A stretch of 64,000 nucleotides of DNA. Origin: Sva-07 sp942492715. GTDB lineage: Bacteria > Actinomycetota > Acidimicrobiia > Acidimicrobiales > Ilumatobacteraceae. The stretch spans positions 186,001 through 250,000 of the forward strand of contig CALOFW010000005.1 of the NCBI GenBank assembly GCA_942492715.1. Reading direction: 5' to 3'. The number at the start of each line of letters is the position of its first letter. Within the stretch, counting starts at the first letter, position 1. This document shows positions 51,171 through 59,310 of this stretch, piece after piece. The notes beneath the pieces were generated by a model that worked only from the letters and a program-made list of their open reading frames with translations, was not told where the DNA came from and did no database searches. The position numbers and the translations under genes are program-made.

Positions 51171-52892
51171 ATGGAGCTGAGGATCCGCGGCATCGCGCCG
51201 ACCGACGCCGAACGCGAGGCGGTCGAATCGGTGCTCGGCCGCCCGCCCGCACCGAGCGACCACGAGCGTCGAGGGGGACACGCCCTGCGGTCGCGTCGGC
51301 ACCTGCTGCTCCCGACGCTCCATGCCGTGAACGATCGGGTGGGTTGGATCAGCCAGCCCGCGATCGACCACATCGCCGAGCGACTCGACGTCTCACCCGC
51401 CGAGATCTTCGGCGTCGCCACGTTCTACGGGCTCTTCTCCACCACCGAACGGGTGGGCCGCCAGGTGCACGTGTGCGTCGATCTCGCCTGCCGCGCCGCC
51501 GGGGGCGCTCGCGACGCCGACCTGCCTGCCGGAACCCACGCGTCACCGTGCCTCGGACTGTGCGAGCAGGCGCCTGCCGCGCTGGTGGTCGAGCCGGGCG
51601 GCCCGGTCCGGCGCAGCACCGTGGCCCGCCTCGACCTCCGGACGCTCGAGCAGCTGGCCGCCGGCGGGCCGAGCGAGCCGAGGTCGACCCGCACGCTGGC
51701 CTCGGTGCCCCAGGCCGGTGACGGCGACCTGGTGCTGCTCGCCCGCGCCGACGGGGCCGACCCGCTCGACCTCGACGCGTACGTGGAACGCGGCGGATTG
51801 CTGGCACTCGCCCGCGCCCGCGAGATCGGCCCCGACGCCGTGATCGCACTCGTCGATGCCGCCGGGCTGATCGGCCGGGGTGGCGCCGGGTTCCCGACGG
51901 CGAGGAAGTGGGCGGCGGTGCGGGCACAGGCGGCGACGCCGCACCACCTCGTCTGCAACGCCGACGAGTCGGAACCCGGCACGTTCAAGGACCGGCATCT
52001 CATCGAGCACGACCCGTTCGGGCTGCTCGAGTCGATCTGCATCGCGGCGCTCGCCACCGGCTGCGACCGCGGATGGATCTACCTGCGCGGCGAATACCCG
52101 GAGGCGGAGGCGATCCTGCTGGACGCGATCGATCGCTTCCGTGCGCACGGAGTCCTCGACGGAGCGCTCGACATCGAACTCCGCCGAGGCGCGGGCGCCT
52201 ACATCTGCGGCGAGGAGACCGCGATCTTCAATTCGATCGAAGGGCACCGTGGCGAGCCGCGGAACAAGCCGCCGTACCCGTTCGAGGTGGGCCTGTTCGG
52301 GCTTCCCACCGTGGTCAACAACGTCGAGACGCTGATGAACGTGCCATCGATCGTGCTCGGCCGGCCAGCGGCGAACCGACGGGTCTTCTGCCTGTCGGGC
52401 GCAGTCGCCGTTCCCGGCGTCTACGAGGTCGAGCTGGGGCTGACGCTCGGCGAGCTCATCGAGCTCGCCGGGGGGCTGCGCCCGGGGAGCGAACTGCAGG
52501 CCGTGCTCCTCGGCGGCGCGGCAGGCCGCTACGTCGGGCCCGACCGGCTCGACCTCGTGCTCGACCACGAACCGGTGAGCGCAGCGGGGCTCACGCTGGG
52601 GTCCGGCGTGGTGATGGTGCTCGACCGCTCCGTCGACCTCGTCGATCAGATCCGCCGGATCGCCGCGTTCTTCCGGGACGAGTCGTGCGGCCAGTGCGTG
52701 CCGTGCCGGGTGGGCACCCTCCGCCAGGAGGAGGTGCTCGACCGGCTGGCCGACGGCGAGCGCAGCGGACAGTTCGAGCTCCTCGCCGACATCGGGCGGG
52801 CGATGGCCGACGCCTCGATCTGCGGGCTCGGCCAGACCGCTCACCATGCGATCGAGTCGGCGGTCGTCGACCTGGGGGTGTTCCGACCGTGA
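51171..52892 (+). CDS. Formate dehydrogenase NAD-linked subunit, NuoE-NuoF fusion (FdsG-FdsB-like)
   Basis: 573 residues. The first 160 form a NuoE/thioredoxin-like [2Fe-2S] domain (HVCVDLACRAAG, ASPCLGLCEQAP). The rest is NuoF: FMN/NAD loop GRGGAGFPTARKWAAV, CGEETAIFNSIEGHRGEP and a [4Fe-4S] site with ESCGQCVPCRVGTLR and ICGLGQTA. It passes electrons from formate to NAD+. In most bacteria FdsG and FdsB are separate. It starts 28 bp after the catalytic subunit and its stop overlaps the next GTG (GTGA). Confidence 0.92.
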   Translation: MELRIRGIAPTDAEREAVESVLGRPPAPSDHERRGGHALRSRRHLLLPTLHAVNDRVGWISQPAIDHIAERLDVSPAEIFGVATFYGLFSTTERVGRQVHVCVDLACRAAGGARDADLPAGTHASPCLGLCEQAPAALVVEPGGPVRRSTVARLDLRTLEQLAAGGPSEPRSTRTLASVPQAGDGDLVLLARADGADPLDLDAYVERGGLLALARAREIGPDAVIALVDAAGLIGRGGAGFPTARKWAAVRAQAATPHHLVCNADESEPGTFKDRHLIEHDPFGLLESICIAALATGCDRGWIYLRGEYPEAEAILLDAIDRFRAHGVLDGALDIELRRGAGAYICGEETAIFNSIEGHRGEPRNKPPYPFEVGLFGLPTVVNNVETLMNVPSIVLGRPAANRRVFCLSGAVAVPGVYEVELGLTLGELIELAGGLRPGSELQAVLLGGAAGRYVGPDRLDLVLDHEPVSAAGLTLGSGVVMVLDRSVDLVDQIRRIAAFFRDESCGQCVPCRVGTLRQEEVLDRLADGERSGQFELLADIGRAMADASICGLGQTAHHAIESAVVDLGVFRP

Positions 52893-53836
52893 ACAGGCGC
52901 TCCCCCGGTGACTGTCCCGGTGATGCGTCGGATCGCGTCACGGCGACGATCGACGGTGCGACGGTCGAGGTCCGTGCGGGCACGACGATCCTCGAGGCAT
53001 GCCGCAGCACCGGCGGCGACATCCCGACCCTGTGCTTCGGCGACACGATCACACCGAAGAACGCGTGTCGACTCTGCATGGTCGACGTCGAGGGTTCGCG
53101 GGCGCTCGTGCCCGCGTGCTCGCGGCCGTTGGAGCCCGGGATGGCCGTCCGCACACGCTCCGAACGGGTCGACCACGCCCGGCGGATGGTGTTGGAGTTC
53201 CTCGGTTCATCGGTCGACCTGTCGCTCACGGAGCACGTGGCGGACTGGAACGACGAGTACGGCGTCGACGTCGGCCGCTACGGCGACCGGGCGGCGACCG
53301 TCGCCCAGCCGGTGAAGATCGACAACGACCTCTACGTGCGCGACTACGCCAAGTGCATCCTCTGCTACCAGTGCGTCGACGCGTGTGGGGAGCAGTGGCA
53401 GCAGAGCTTCGTCATCGCGATCGCCGGCCGCGGGTTCGACGCACACGTCTCCACCGAGAACGACGTGCCACTCCCCGACTCGGCGTGCGTGTACTGCGGC
53501 AACTGCATCCAGGTGTGCCCGACGGGGGCGCTCATGCCGACCACCGAGTTCGACCTGCGTGCGGCGGGAGCGTGGGACCCCGAGCGACAGAGCGCCACCG
53601 AGACGATCTGCGGCTTCTGCGGTGTCGGGTGCGCGCTGGTCCTGCACGTGCAGGACGACAGGATCGTGAGAGTCGATTCGCCCGCGGACAATCCGATCAC
53701 GCACGGCAACCTCTGCATCAAGGGCCGCTTCGGATTCCAGCACGTCCAGCATCTCCCCGCCGAGGCATCGGGTTCGCCCACCGAGCCACCGTCGGGTCGG
53801 CAGGGCTCGGGTCAGGACGGGCGTGCCGGGGAGTAG
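52889..53836 (+). CDS. Formate dehydrogenase alpha subunit, N-terminal Fe-S part (NuoG-like)
   Basis: About 315 residues. A [2Fe-2S] ferredoxin domain (IPTLCFGD, NACRLCMVDVEG, PACSRP), a region lacking the His/Cys cluster Cys of NuoG, a double [4Fe-4S] ferredoxin (KCILCYQCVDACGE; CVYCGNCIQVCPTG) and the first molybdopterin Fe4S4 motif (ICGFCGVGCALVLHV, then NLCIKGRFGFQHVQ). It stops exactly where the catalytic gene begins, so the two are the halves of one ancestral alpha subunit. GTG 52889 overlaps the NuoE-F stop. The last 25 residues overlap the convergent fdhD. Confidence 0.88.
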   Translation: MNRRSPGDCPGDASDRVTATIDGATVEVRAGTTILEACRSTGGDIPTLCFGDTITPKNACRLCMVDVEGSRALVPACSRPLEPGMAVRTRSERVDHARRMVLEFLGSSVDLSLTEHVADWNDEYGVDVGRYGDRAATVAQPVKIDNDLYVRDYAKCILCYQCVDACGEQWQQSFVIAIAGRGFDAHVSTENDVPLPDSACVYCGNCIQVCPTGALMPTTEFDLRAAGAWDPERQSATETICGFCGVGCALVLHVQDDRIVRVDSPADNPITHGNLCIKGRFGFQHVQHLPAEASGSPTEPPSGRQGSGQDGRAGE

Positions 53837-54630
53837 ACGTTGAAGCCCTCGTCGCGCACGAACCCCACGAGCATCAGCCCGGCCCGTCGGGCGGCGGCGA
53901 CGGCGAGGGCGGTCGGAGCACTGACGGCGAGCAGGGTCGAGAAACCCGCCGCCCAGGCCTTCTGCACCATCTCGATGCTCGCACGTCCACTGACGAACAA
54001 CCCGAGGCCCGTGGCCGGGAGGGCACCGGACAGTCCGAGCACCATCGAGCCGACGACCTTGTCGACCGCGTTGTGACGGCCGACGTCTTCGCGCACCACT
54101 CGCAGCGTTCCGGTGTGGTCGAACGCCGCCGCGGAGTGCACGGCACCGGTGGCGGCGAAGAGTCGCGAGGTGGTCGCCATCTGTGCCGGCACCGAGGCGA
54201 GGACGTCGTAGGCGATCGGTTCGCTGACCGGGAGCGGATCGAGGCGGGCACACATGTCGTCGAGTTGCTCGCTGCCGCACCATCCGCAACTCGACGCGAC
54301 CGTCCCGAGCCGTGGGGACGGCTCGGGGGCGCGTCCGCCGGTCTCGACGGTGACGACGTTGAACTCGGTGTCGACGGCGCTGCCGTCAGCGCAGTACCGC
54401 ACACCGGTGACACCCGCCCCGCCGAGCAGACCTTCGGCGAAACAGAACCCGGCAGCGAGTTCGAAGTCGTGCCCCGGCGTCCGCATCGTGGTGGCGACGA
54501 CCGTTCCATCGAGCTGGATCGTCATCGGTTCTTCGACGATCAGATCATCGAAGGTGGACCGTGCCGCGGCACCGGTCCCTGCGTGGTCGATCCGTGTGAT
54601 TCGCAGGCGTTCCTTCCGGCGCCGCACCAT
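53812..54630 (-). CDS. fdhD: FdhD, sulfur-transfer protein for formate dehydrogenase
   Basis: About 272 residues. FdhD moves sulfur from a cysteine desulfurase to the molybdenum cofactor of formate dehydrogenase; without it the enzyme is inactive. Visible: EEPMTIQLDGTVVATTMRTP, the Cys pair SSCGWCGSEQ and the family block EDVGRHNAVDKVVGSM and LFVSGRASIEMVQKAW. ATG 54630 overlaps the stop of the small membrane protein upstream (ATGA). It overlaps the Fe-S gene tail by 25 bp in convergent orientation. Confidence 0.93.
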   Translation of the reverse strand: MVRRRKERLRITRIDHAGTGAAARSTFDDLIVEEPMTIQLDGTVVATTMRTPGHDFELAAGFCFAEGLLGGAGVTGVRYCADGSAVDTEFNVVTVETGGRAPEPSPRLGTVASSCGWCGSEQLDDMCARLDPLPVSEPIAYDVLASVPAQMATTSRLFAATGAVHSAAAFDHTGTLRVVREDVGRHNAVDKVVGSMVLGLSGALPATGLGLFVSGRASIEMVQKAWAAGFSTLLAVSAPTALAVAAARRAGLMLVGFVRDEGFNVYSPARPS

Positions 54631-54923
54631 CAGGCGAACCGTCGATCGATCTCTCGGCGACCGGAGTTGCTGGAACCGAACCAGCTGCCGAGGTCGACGA
54701 TGAACGCAAACATCACGATCACCCAGCCGAAGCCGTTGATCGGGTCGCCCCACTGGTCCATCAGGACGTAGGCGAGCGTCGTGTACGGCAGGAAGAGCCA
54801 GCCGATGAACCCGATCCAGAAGCTGTCGAACGCGGTGTCGTTCCAGTTGGTGAACATCTCCAGCAGGACCAGCGCGATGCGGGGAAACACCGCGCCGAGA
54901 AGCAGGAACAGACATCCGCACAT
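54630..54923 (-). CDS. Small membrane protein coupled to fdhD
   Basis: About 97 residues, three predicted helices: CGCLFLLLGAVFPRIALVLL, FWIGFIGWLFLPYTTLAYVL and GWVIVMFAFIVDLGSWFGSS, with a basic tail (RREIDRRFA). It resembles small DUF-type actinobacterial membrane proteins without assigned function. ATG 54923 begins at the first helix. Its ATGA overlap with fdhD puts it in the formate dehydrogenase context, perhaps as membrane anchor or formate-related factor; this is inferred from position only. Confidence 0.7.
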   Translation of the reverse strand: MCGCLFLLLGAVFPRIALVLLEMFTNWNDTAFDSFWIGFIGWLFLPYTTLAYVLMDQWGDPINGFGWVIVMFAFIVDLGSWFGSSNSGRREIDRRFA

Positions 54924-55000
54924 GCCCCGAACACTACGCCGCCCCACGAACCTGCCGGGATGGGAGACTGTGGCGTGCGAGTGAGCCGCGCCGACCGACG

Positions 55001-55810
55001 ATGCTGACACCCCGGCGGCAGGCCACAGCGCTGCTCATGGCGGTGCTCACCGTCGCGCCGGGCTGCGCTTCCGACACCGCTGGGACGACGGCACCGTCCA
55101 GCAGCGAGCTCGCCGGCGCCGCACCTGCGAGCACCGCGGCACCGACGATGACGACCGCCACATCGACGACCGTCGGATCGGACGAGGCCACCTCCACGAC
55201 CGCTGCGGCGTCGCCCACCACCGTAGCGACGTCGCCCGCCACGTCGCCCGCCGCCTCGTCGACTGCGTACGTCGTGCCGATCGCCGACGTCGCTGCTGCC
55301 GGATGGGGCACGACGCACTCGGGATATCCGGCCACCGACATCTTCGCCGCGTGCGGCGCCGGCATCGTGTCGCCGGTCGACGGCGTGGTGCTCCAGGTTC
55401 GGACGGTCGATCGGTGGGATCCGGCAGTCGACGACCCGGCGACCCGCGGCGGTCGCTCGGTGGCGGTGCTCGGCGACGACGGTGTCCGCTACTACCTCGC
55501 CCACTTCGACACGATCGAGCCCACGGTCGTCGAGGGTGGACGCGTCAGCGCCGGCGATCCGGTCGGCACGGTCGGCACGACCGGGCGGTCGTCGGCGTGT
55601 CACGTCCACTTCTCGATCTCGCCGCCGTGCCCCGGCCCCGAGTGGTCGGTGCGTCGCGGCGTGATCTGGCCGTATCCCTACCTCGATGCATGGGAAGTCG
55701 GTGACCAGATCAGCCCGGTCGACGAGATCGAGCGCTGGGTGGCGGGCCATCCCGACGCCTGCGCGGACGCGATGGCCGACCCGTTCGCCGCCGACGCCGC
55801 GTCGCCCTGA
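55001..55810 (+). CDS. M23 metallopeptidase lipoprotein
   Basis: 269 residues. Lipoprotein signal with lipobox APGC (MAVLTVAPGCAS), a long Thr/Ala/Ser linker (about 25-90) and an M23 (LytM-like) peptidase domain: HSGYPATDIFAACGAGIVSP supplies the HxxxD part, and ACHVHFSISPPC the HxH pair. The Zn ligands are complete, so it should cut peptidoglycan cross-bridges. It stands alone between the formate dehydrogenase and LLM loci. A Pro/Trp stretch (SVRRGVIWPYPYLDAWE) sits next to the active site. Confidence 0.88.
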   Translation: MLTPRRQATALLMAVLTVAPGCASDTAGTTAPSSSELAGAAPASTAAPTMTTATSTTVGSDEATSTTAAASPTTVATSPATSPAASSTAYVVPIADVAAAGWGTTHSGYPATDIFAACGAGIVSPVDGVVLQVRTVDRWDPAVDDPATRGGRSVAVLGDDGVRYYLAHFDTIEPTVVEGGRVSAGDPVGTVGTTGRSSACHVHFSISPPCPGPEWSVRRGVIWPYPYLDAWEVGDQISPVDEIERWVAGHPDACADAMADPFAADAASP

Positions 55811-55925
55811 CCGCGATCGGCTACAGGCGTGGCCGAGGCGACGATCCGGCCCGCTGTGTCCGATCCGTTCGGTGCCGTGCCGTCCCGGTCGTCGCTCGTC
55901 ACTGCCCGTGTGCTGTGCTGCTGGG

Positions 55926-57173
55926 ATGCAGTTCGGCATCTTCTACGAACATCAGCTCCCCAAGCCCTGGAGCGTCGACGACGAGTACGAGCTCCTGCGA
56001 GATGCGCTCGATCAGGTCGAGCTCGCCGACCGGCTCGGGTTCGACTACGCCTGGGAGGTCGAGCACCACTTCCTCGACGAGTACTCGCATTCCTCGGCAC
56101 CCGAGGTGTTCCTTGCCGCTGCGGCGGCCCGAACGAAGCGGATCCGGCTCGGGCACGGCATACGCCAGGTGATCCCGAACTACAACCATCCGGCACGGAC
56201 AGCGGAGGGGATCGCCACGCTCGACCTGATCTCGAACGGTCGGGTCGACTTCGGCATCGGTGAGGGCGCGACGCGCCTTGAACTGCACGGGTTCAACATC
56301 CCCGCCAAGGAGAAGCGGGCGATGTCGCTGGAGGCCGCCGAGCAGATCGCCAACATGATGGTGCTCGATCCCTATCCGGGGTACACGTCGGAGCACTTCT
56401 CGATGCCGTGCCGCAACGTGCTGCCCAAGCCGCGCCAGAAGCCGCATCCACCGATGTGGATCGCGTGTACCAATCGCGACACGATCAAGGTGGCGGCTCG
56501 TCACGGGCTCGGTGCGCTGGCGTTCAGCTTCGTCGACCCCGAGGAGGCGAAGGCCTGGGTCGAGATCTACTACGACATCGTCAAGAGCGAGGAGTGTGTG
56601 CCGCTCGGCCACACGGTGAATGCGAACGTCGCGCTCGTCACCGGGTTCTCGCTCGATCACGATCGGGCCGAGGCGATCCGCCGGGGCCAGGAGGGCTTCG
56701 AGTTCTTCGGGTACGCCCTCAATGCGCTGGTGGCGCACGACCAGGTTCCCGGGCGAACCGACCTGTGGGGTGAGTTCCATGCCCGACGCTCGCCGGACTC
56801 GACCGAGCTGCGGATCGCCGCGGCCGCGGCGCAGGACGACACCTATGCCAGCTGCATCGGCACGCCGGCGGACGCACGACGGCACCTGCGCGAGATGCGC
56901 GACGTCGGCGTCGACCAGGTGATCTTCATCCAACAGGCGGGCCGCAACCGACACGCCGACATCTGCGCGTCGCTCGAGTTGTTCGCCGCCGAGGTGATGC
57001 CCGAGTTCGCCGCGGAGGAGGCCGACCGTCAGCGGCGCAAGGCTGCCGAGCTGGCGCCGTTCATCGAGGCCGCACTCGCCCGCAAGCAGTGGATGGAACC
57101 GCTCGCCGACGACGAGATCCCCGTCGTCAAGGCCTCCGTGAAGAAGGCCCAGACCGCTGGCAGCCTCACCTGA
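55926..57173 (+). CDS. LLM-class flavin-dependent oxidoreductase
   Basis: About 415 residues. Bacterial-luciferase-like TIM barrel: MQFGIFYEHQLPKPWS, then WEVEHHFLDEYSHSSAPEVF and ATLDLISNGRVDFGIGEGAT. Flavin (FMN or F420) dependent monooxygenase or dehydrogenase. Such enzymes are abundant in actinobacteria; some oxidise alkanes, EDTA-type chelators or terpenes, but the substrate cannot be read here. The end (about 360-415) is a helical tail. ATG 55926; the alpha/beta hydrolase behind it is convergent. Confidence 0.9.
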   Translation: MQFGIFYEHQLPKPWSVDDEYELLRDALDQVELADRLGFDYAWEVEHHFLDEYSHSSAPEVFLAAAAARTKRIRLGHGIRQVIPNYNHPARTAEGIATLDLISNGRVDFGIGEGATRLELHGFNIPAKEKRAMSLEAAEQIANMMVLDPYPGYTSEHFSMPCRNVLPKPRQKPHPPMWIACTNRDTIKVAARHGLGALAFSFVDPEEAKAWVEIYYDIVKSEECVPLGHTVNANVALVTGFSLDHDRAEAIRRGQEGFEFFGYALNALVAHDQVPGRTDLWGEFHARRSPDSTELRIAAAAAQDDTYASCIGTPADARRHLREMRDVGVDQVIFIQQAGRNRHADICASLELFAAEVMPEFAAEEADRQRRKAAELAPFIEAALARKQWMEPLADDEIPVVKASVKKAQTAGSLT

Positions 57174-57179
57174 CGGTGG

Positions 57180-58001
57180 TCAGGCGAGGCGCTGGAGGAA
57201 GCCCGACAGGGCGCCGAACCAGGCGTCGGGCTGCTCCCATTGGGGCGAATGACCGGCGTCGACGATCGTGGCGAGCTGTGCACCCTCGATCGTGGCGGCC
57301 ATCCGCCGGCTGTCGTCGAGGAACGGCCCGTCGAGTTCACCGACGATCACCAGCGTCGGCACCGCGACCGCGCGGAGCCGTTCGAGGCGATCGGGTTCGG
57401 TCGTCAACATCATCGAGCAGGCGGCGAACATCTCCGGCACCGCACCGACCATGTTCGCCCGCTGCTGGGCGATGATGTCCGGCCGCTCGGCGCGGACCCG
57501 CTTGTAGGCATCGGTCTCCAGCGGGTTGGGTCCGCCCGAGTCGAACAGGTCGGCCAGCGCCGCCATGCCATCACTGATCGCGAAGGCTCCGCCGATCTCG
57601 AGGAGTTCCGTCGTGACCAGGTGCAGCGGACCGTGCACCGTGTCCATCAGGATCAACCCGTCCAACCGCTCGGGATGATCGAGAACGAACTGCTGGGCGA
57701 CGATCCCGCCCATCGAATGGCCGAGCAGCGCGAACCGTTCCCAGCCGAGGTCGTCGGCGAGGGCGAGTACGTCGGTGACGAAGGCGGCGACCGTGTACGC
57801 CGAGGTGTCACGGGGTCCGCCGGTCTCGCCGTGGCCGCGCAGGTCGGGAGCCACGACGTGCCAGCCGGCCTCGGCGAGCGGGGCGACGTGGTCGGCGAAG
57901 TCGGTCCGCCCACCGGTGAACCCGTGCACCAACATCAGTGGTCGCCCTCCCGCACCCGCCTCGGTGTACGACATCGGCTGGGCTGCTCGGTGGGTGGTCA
58001 T
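57180..58001 (-). CDS. Alpha/beta hydrolase
   Basis: About 273 residues. The fold is shown by LMLVHGFTGGRTDFADHVAP, the nucleophile elbow GHSMGGIVAQQFV, the acid-strand segment PTLVIVGELDGPFLDDS and the C-terminal His in DAGHSPQWEQPD; the Ser-Asp-His triad is complete. Candidate activities are esterase or lactonase. ATG 58001 is preferred over the TTG at 58040 because GAGAGGA lies about 10 bp upstream of it. Confidence 0.9.
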   Translation of the reverse strand: MTTHRAAQPMSYTEAGAGGRPLMLVHGFTGGRTDFADHVAPLAEAGWHVVAPDLRGHGETGGPRDTSAYTVAAFVTDVLALADDLGWERFALLGHSMGGIVAQQFVLDHPERLDGLILMDTVHGPLHLVTTELLEIGGAFAISDGMAALADLFDSGGPNPLETDAYKRVRAERPDIIAQQRANMVGAVPEMFAACSMMLTTEPDRLERLRAVAVPTLVIVGELDGPFLDDSRRMAATIEGAQLATIVDAGHSPQWEQPDAWFGALSGFLQRLA

Positions 58002-58096
58002 GCGTCTGGCGTCCTCTCGACGATCGGGGATGGAGCTCAACGGATCGCAATGTGCCGGATTCGGTCACTCAGCGCGCATTCTCCTGCATTCTTCGG

Positions 58097-59206
58097 TCAG
58101 GTGGTCGGGTCGAGCATCCGTCGGTAGACCCCGACGTACTCGTCGATCATCGTGGCGGTGTCGAAGCGCGACACCGCAATGTCTCGGATCGCCGAGCGAT
58201 CGAGGCGTGCCGCGGCATCGACCGCGGCCACAGCCCCCTCGGGGTCGGAAACGAGAAATCCCGTCGTGCCGTCGTCGATCAGCTCGCGCATCGAGCCCCG
58301 GTCGTGGGCGATCACCGGCGTGCCGCACGCCATGGCCTCGACCACGCTGTAGCCGAACGGTTCGTCGAAGTCGATCAGGTGGAGCAGCGCATGGGCACCT
58401 CCGAGCACCTCCGCTCGCTCCGCGACCGAGACCGGCCCGAGAAATCGGACGCGCTCGCCGTCGACGTGCGGCTCGATCTCCTCGCGGAAGTACCGCTCGT
58501 CCTGCACGATCCCCGCGATGTCGAGCCGGCGGCCGGTTCGACGGGCGATGTCGATCGCGTGCGCGGTGCCCTTGTCGGGATGGATCCGCCCGAAGAACAG
58601 CAGATGATCTCCCGGAGCGGGATGCACGGCGAAGGCGGCGGTGTCGATGCCGTGGTGGATCGTGGCCGCGTAGTGGAGTCTCGGGTGCCGGTCGGCGTCG
58701 CTGATCGCGACGTAGTCGGTGGTCGCGTCGTAGCGCTCGTACACCGGCACGATGCGCGGTGACGAGAACCCGTGGATCGTCGTGACCACCGGTGTGTCGA
58801 CGAGGCCGCTGTAGGTCAGCGGAAGGAAGTCGAATCCGTTGTGGATGACGTCGAAGTCGTCGGCCCGCTCGAACACCGCGGCGATGTGCAGGCACTCGGC
58901 GACCTTCGGCTCGATCGTGGGATCCTCGGACCATCCGGTCGGTGCCGTGCCGTGCAGTGTGGCAGAGGTGACCGAGTCGGCGGTGGCGAACAGTGTCACG
59001 TCGTGTCCCGCTGCGACCAGCCCCTCGGTGAGCAGCGATGCGAACTGTTCCCACGGGCCGTAGTGGCGCGGTGGCGTCCGCCAGGCGATCGGAGCGAGCA
59101 CCGCAACCCGCAGTGGTGAACCGGGGCCGGCCTCGTGATGACGACGGGGGATGACGTCAGGGTACCGACGGCGGATGTCGAACCCTGGGCAGTACAGTGG
59201 CCGCAC
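58097..59206 (-). CDS. Glycosyltransferase family 4 (GT-B)
   Basis: About 369 residues from GTG 59206; the strand LRVAVLAPIAWRTPP is the first conserved element, so the start lies at or upstream of that point and is uncertain. Visible: DFDVIHNGFDFLP, HLLFFGRIHPDKGTAHAIDI and the donor-binding block FDEPFGYSVVEAMACGTPVI with an E-x7-E pattern. It transfers a sugar from an activated donor, most likely to a polysaccharide or glycolipid. Divergent from a second GT4 gene. Confidence 0.86.
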   Translation of the reverse strand: MRPLYCPGFDIRRRYPDVIPRRHHEAGPGSPLRVAVLAPIAWRTPPRHYGPWEQFASLLTEGLVAAGHDVTLFATADSVTSATLHGTAPTGWSEDPTIEPKVAECLHIAAVFERADDFDVIHNGFDFLPLTYSGLVDTPVVTTIHGFSSPRIVPVYERYDATTDYVAISDADRHPRLHYAATIHHGIDTAAFAVHPAPGDHLLFFGRIHPDKGTAHAIDIARRTGRRLDIAGIVQDERYFREEIEPHVDGERVRFLGPVSVAERAEVLGGAHALLHLIDFDEPFGYSVVEAMACGTPVIAHDRGSMRELIDDGTTGFLVSDPEGAVAAVDAAARLDRSAIRDIAVSRFDTATMIDEYVGVYRRMLDPTT

Positions 59207-59310
59207 GTCCCCTCGGACGTGTGCGCCCCGCTTGGGCTGGACGGCCGTCACGGTCCTGTCGCCCTCCGCAGGCTCGTCGCCTCGCACGAGCCGAACAAGG
59301 AGTTCCCCAA

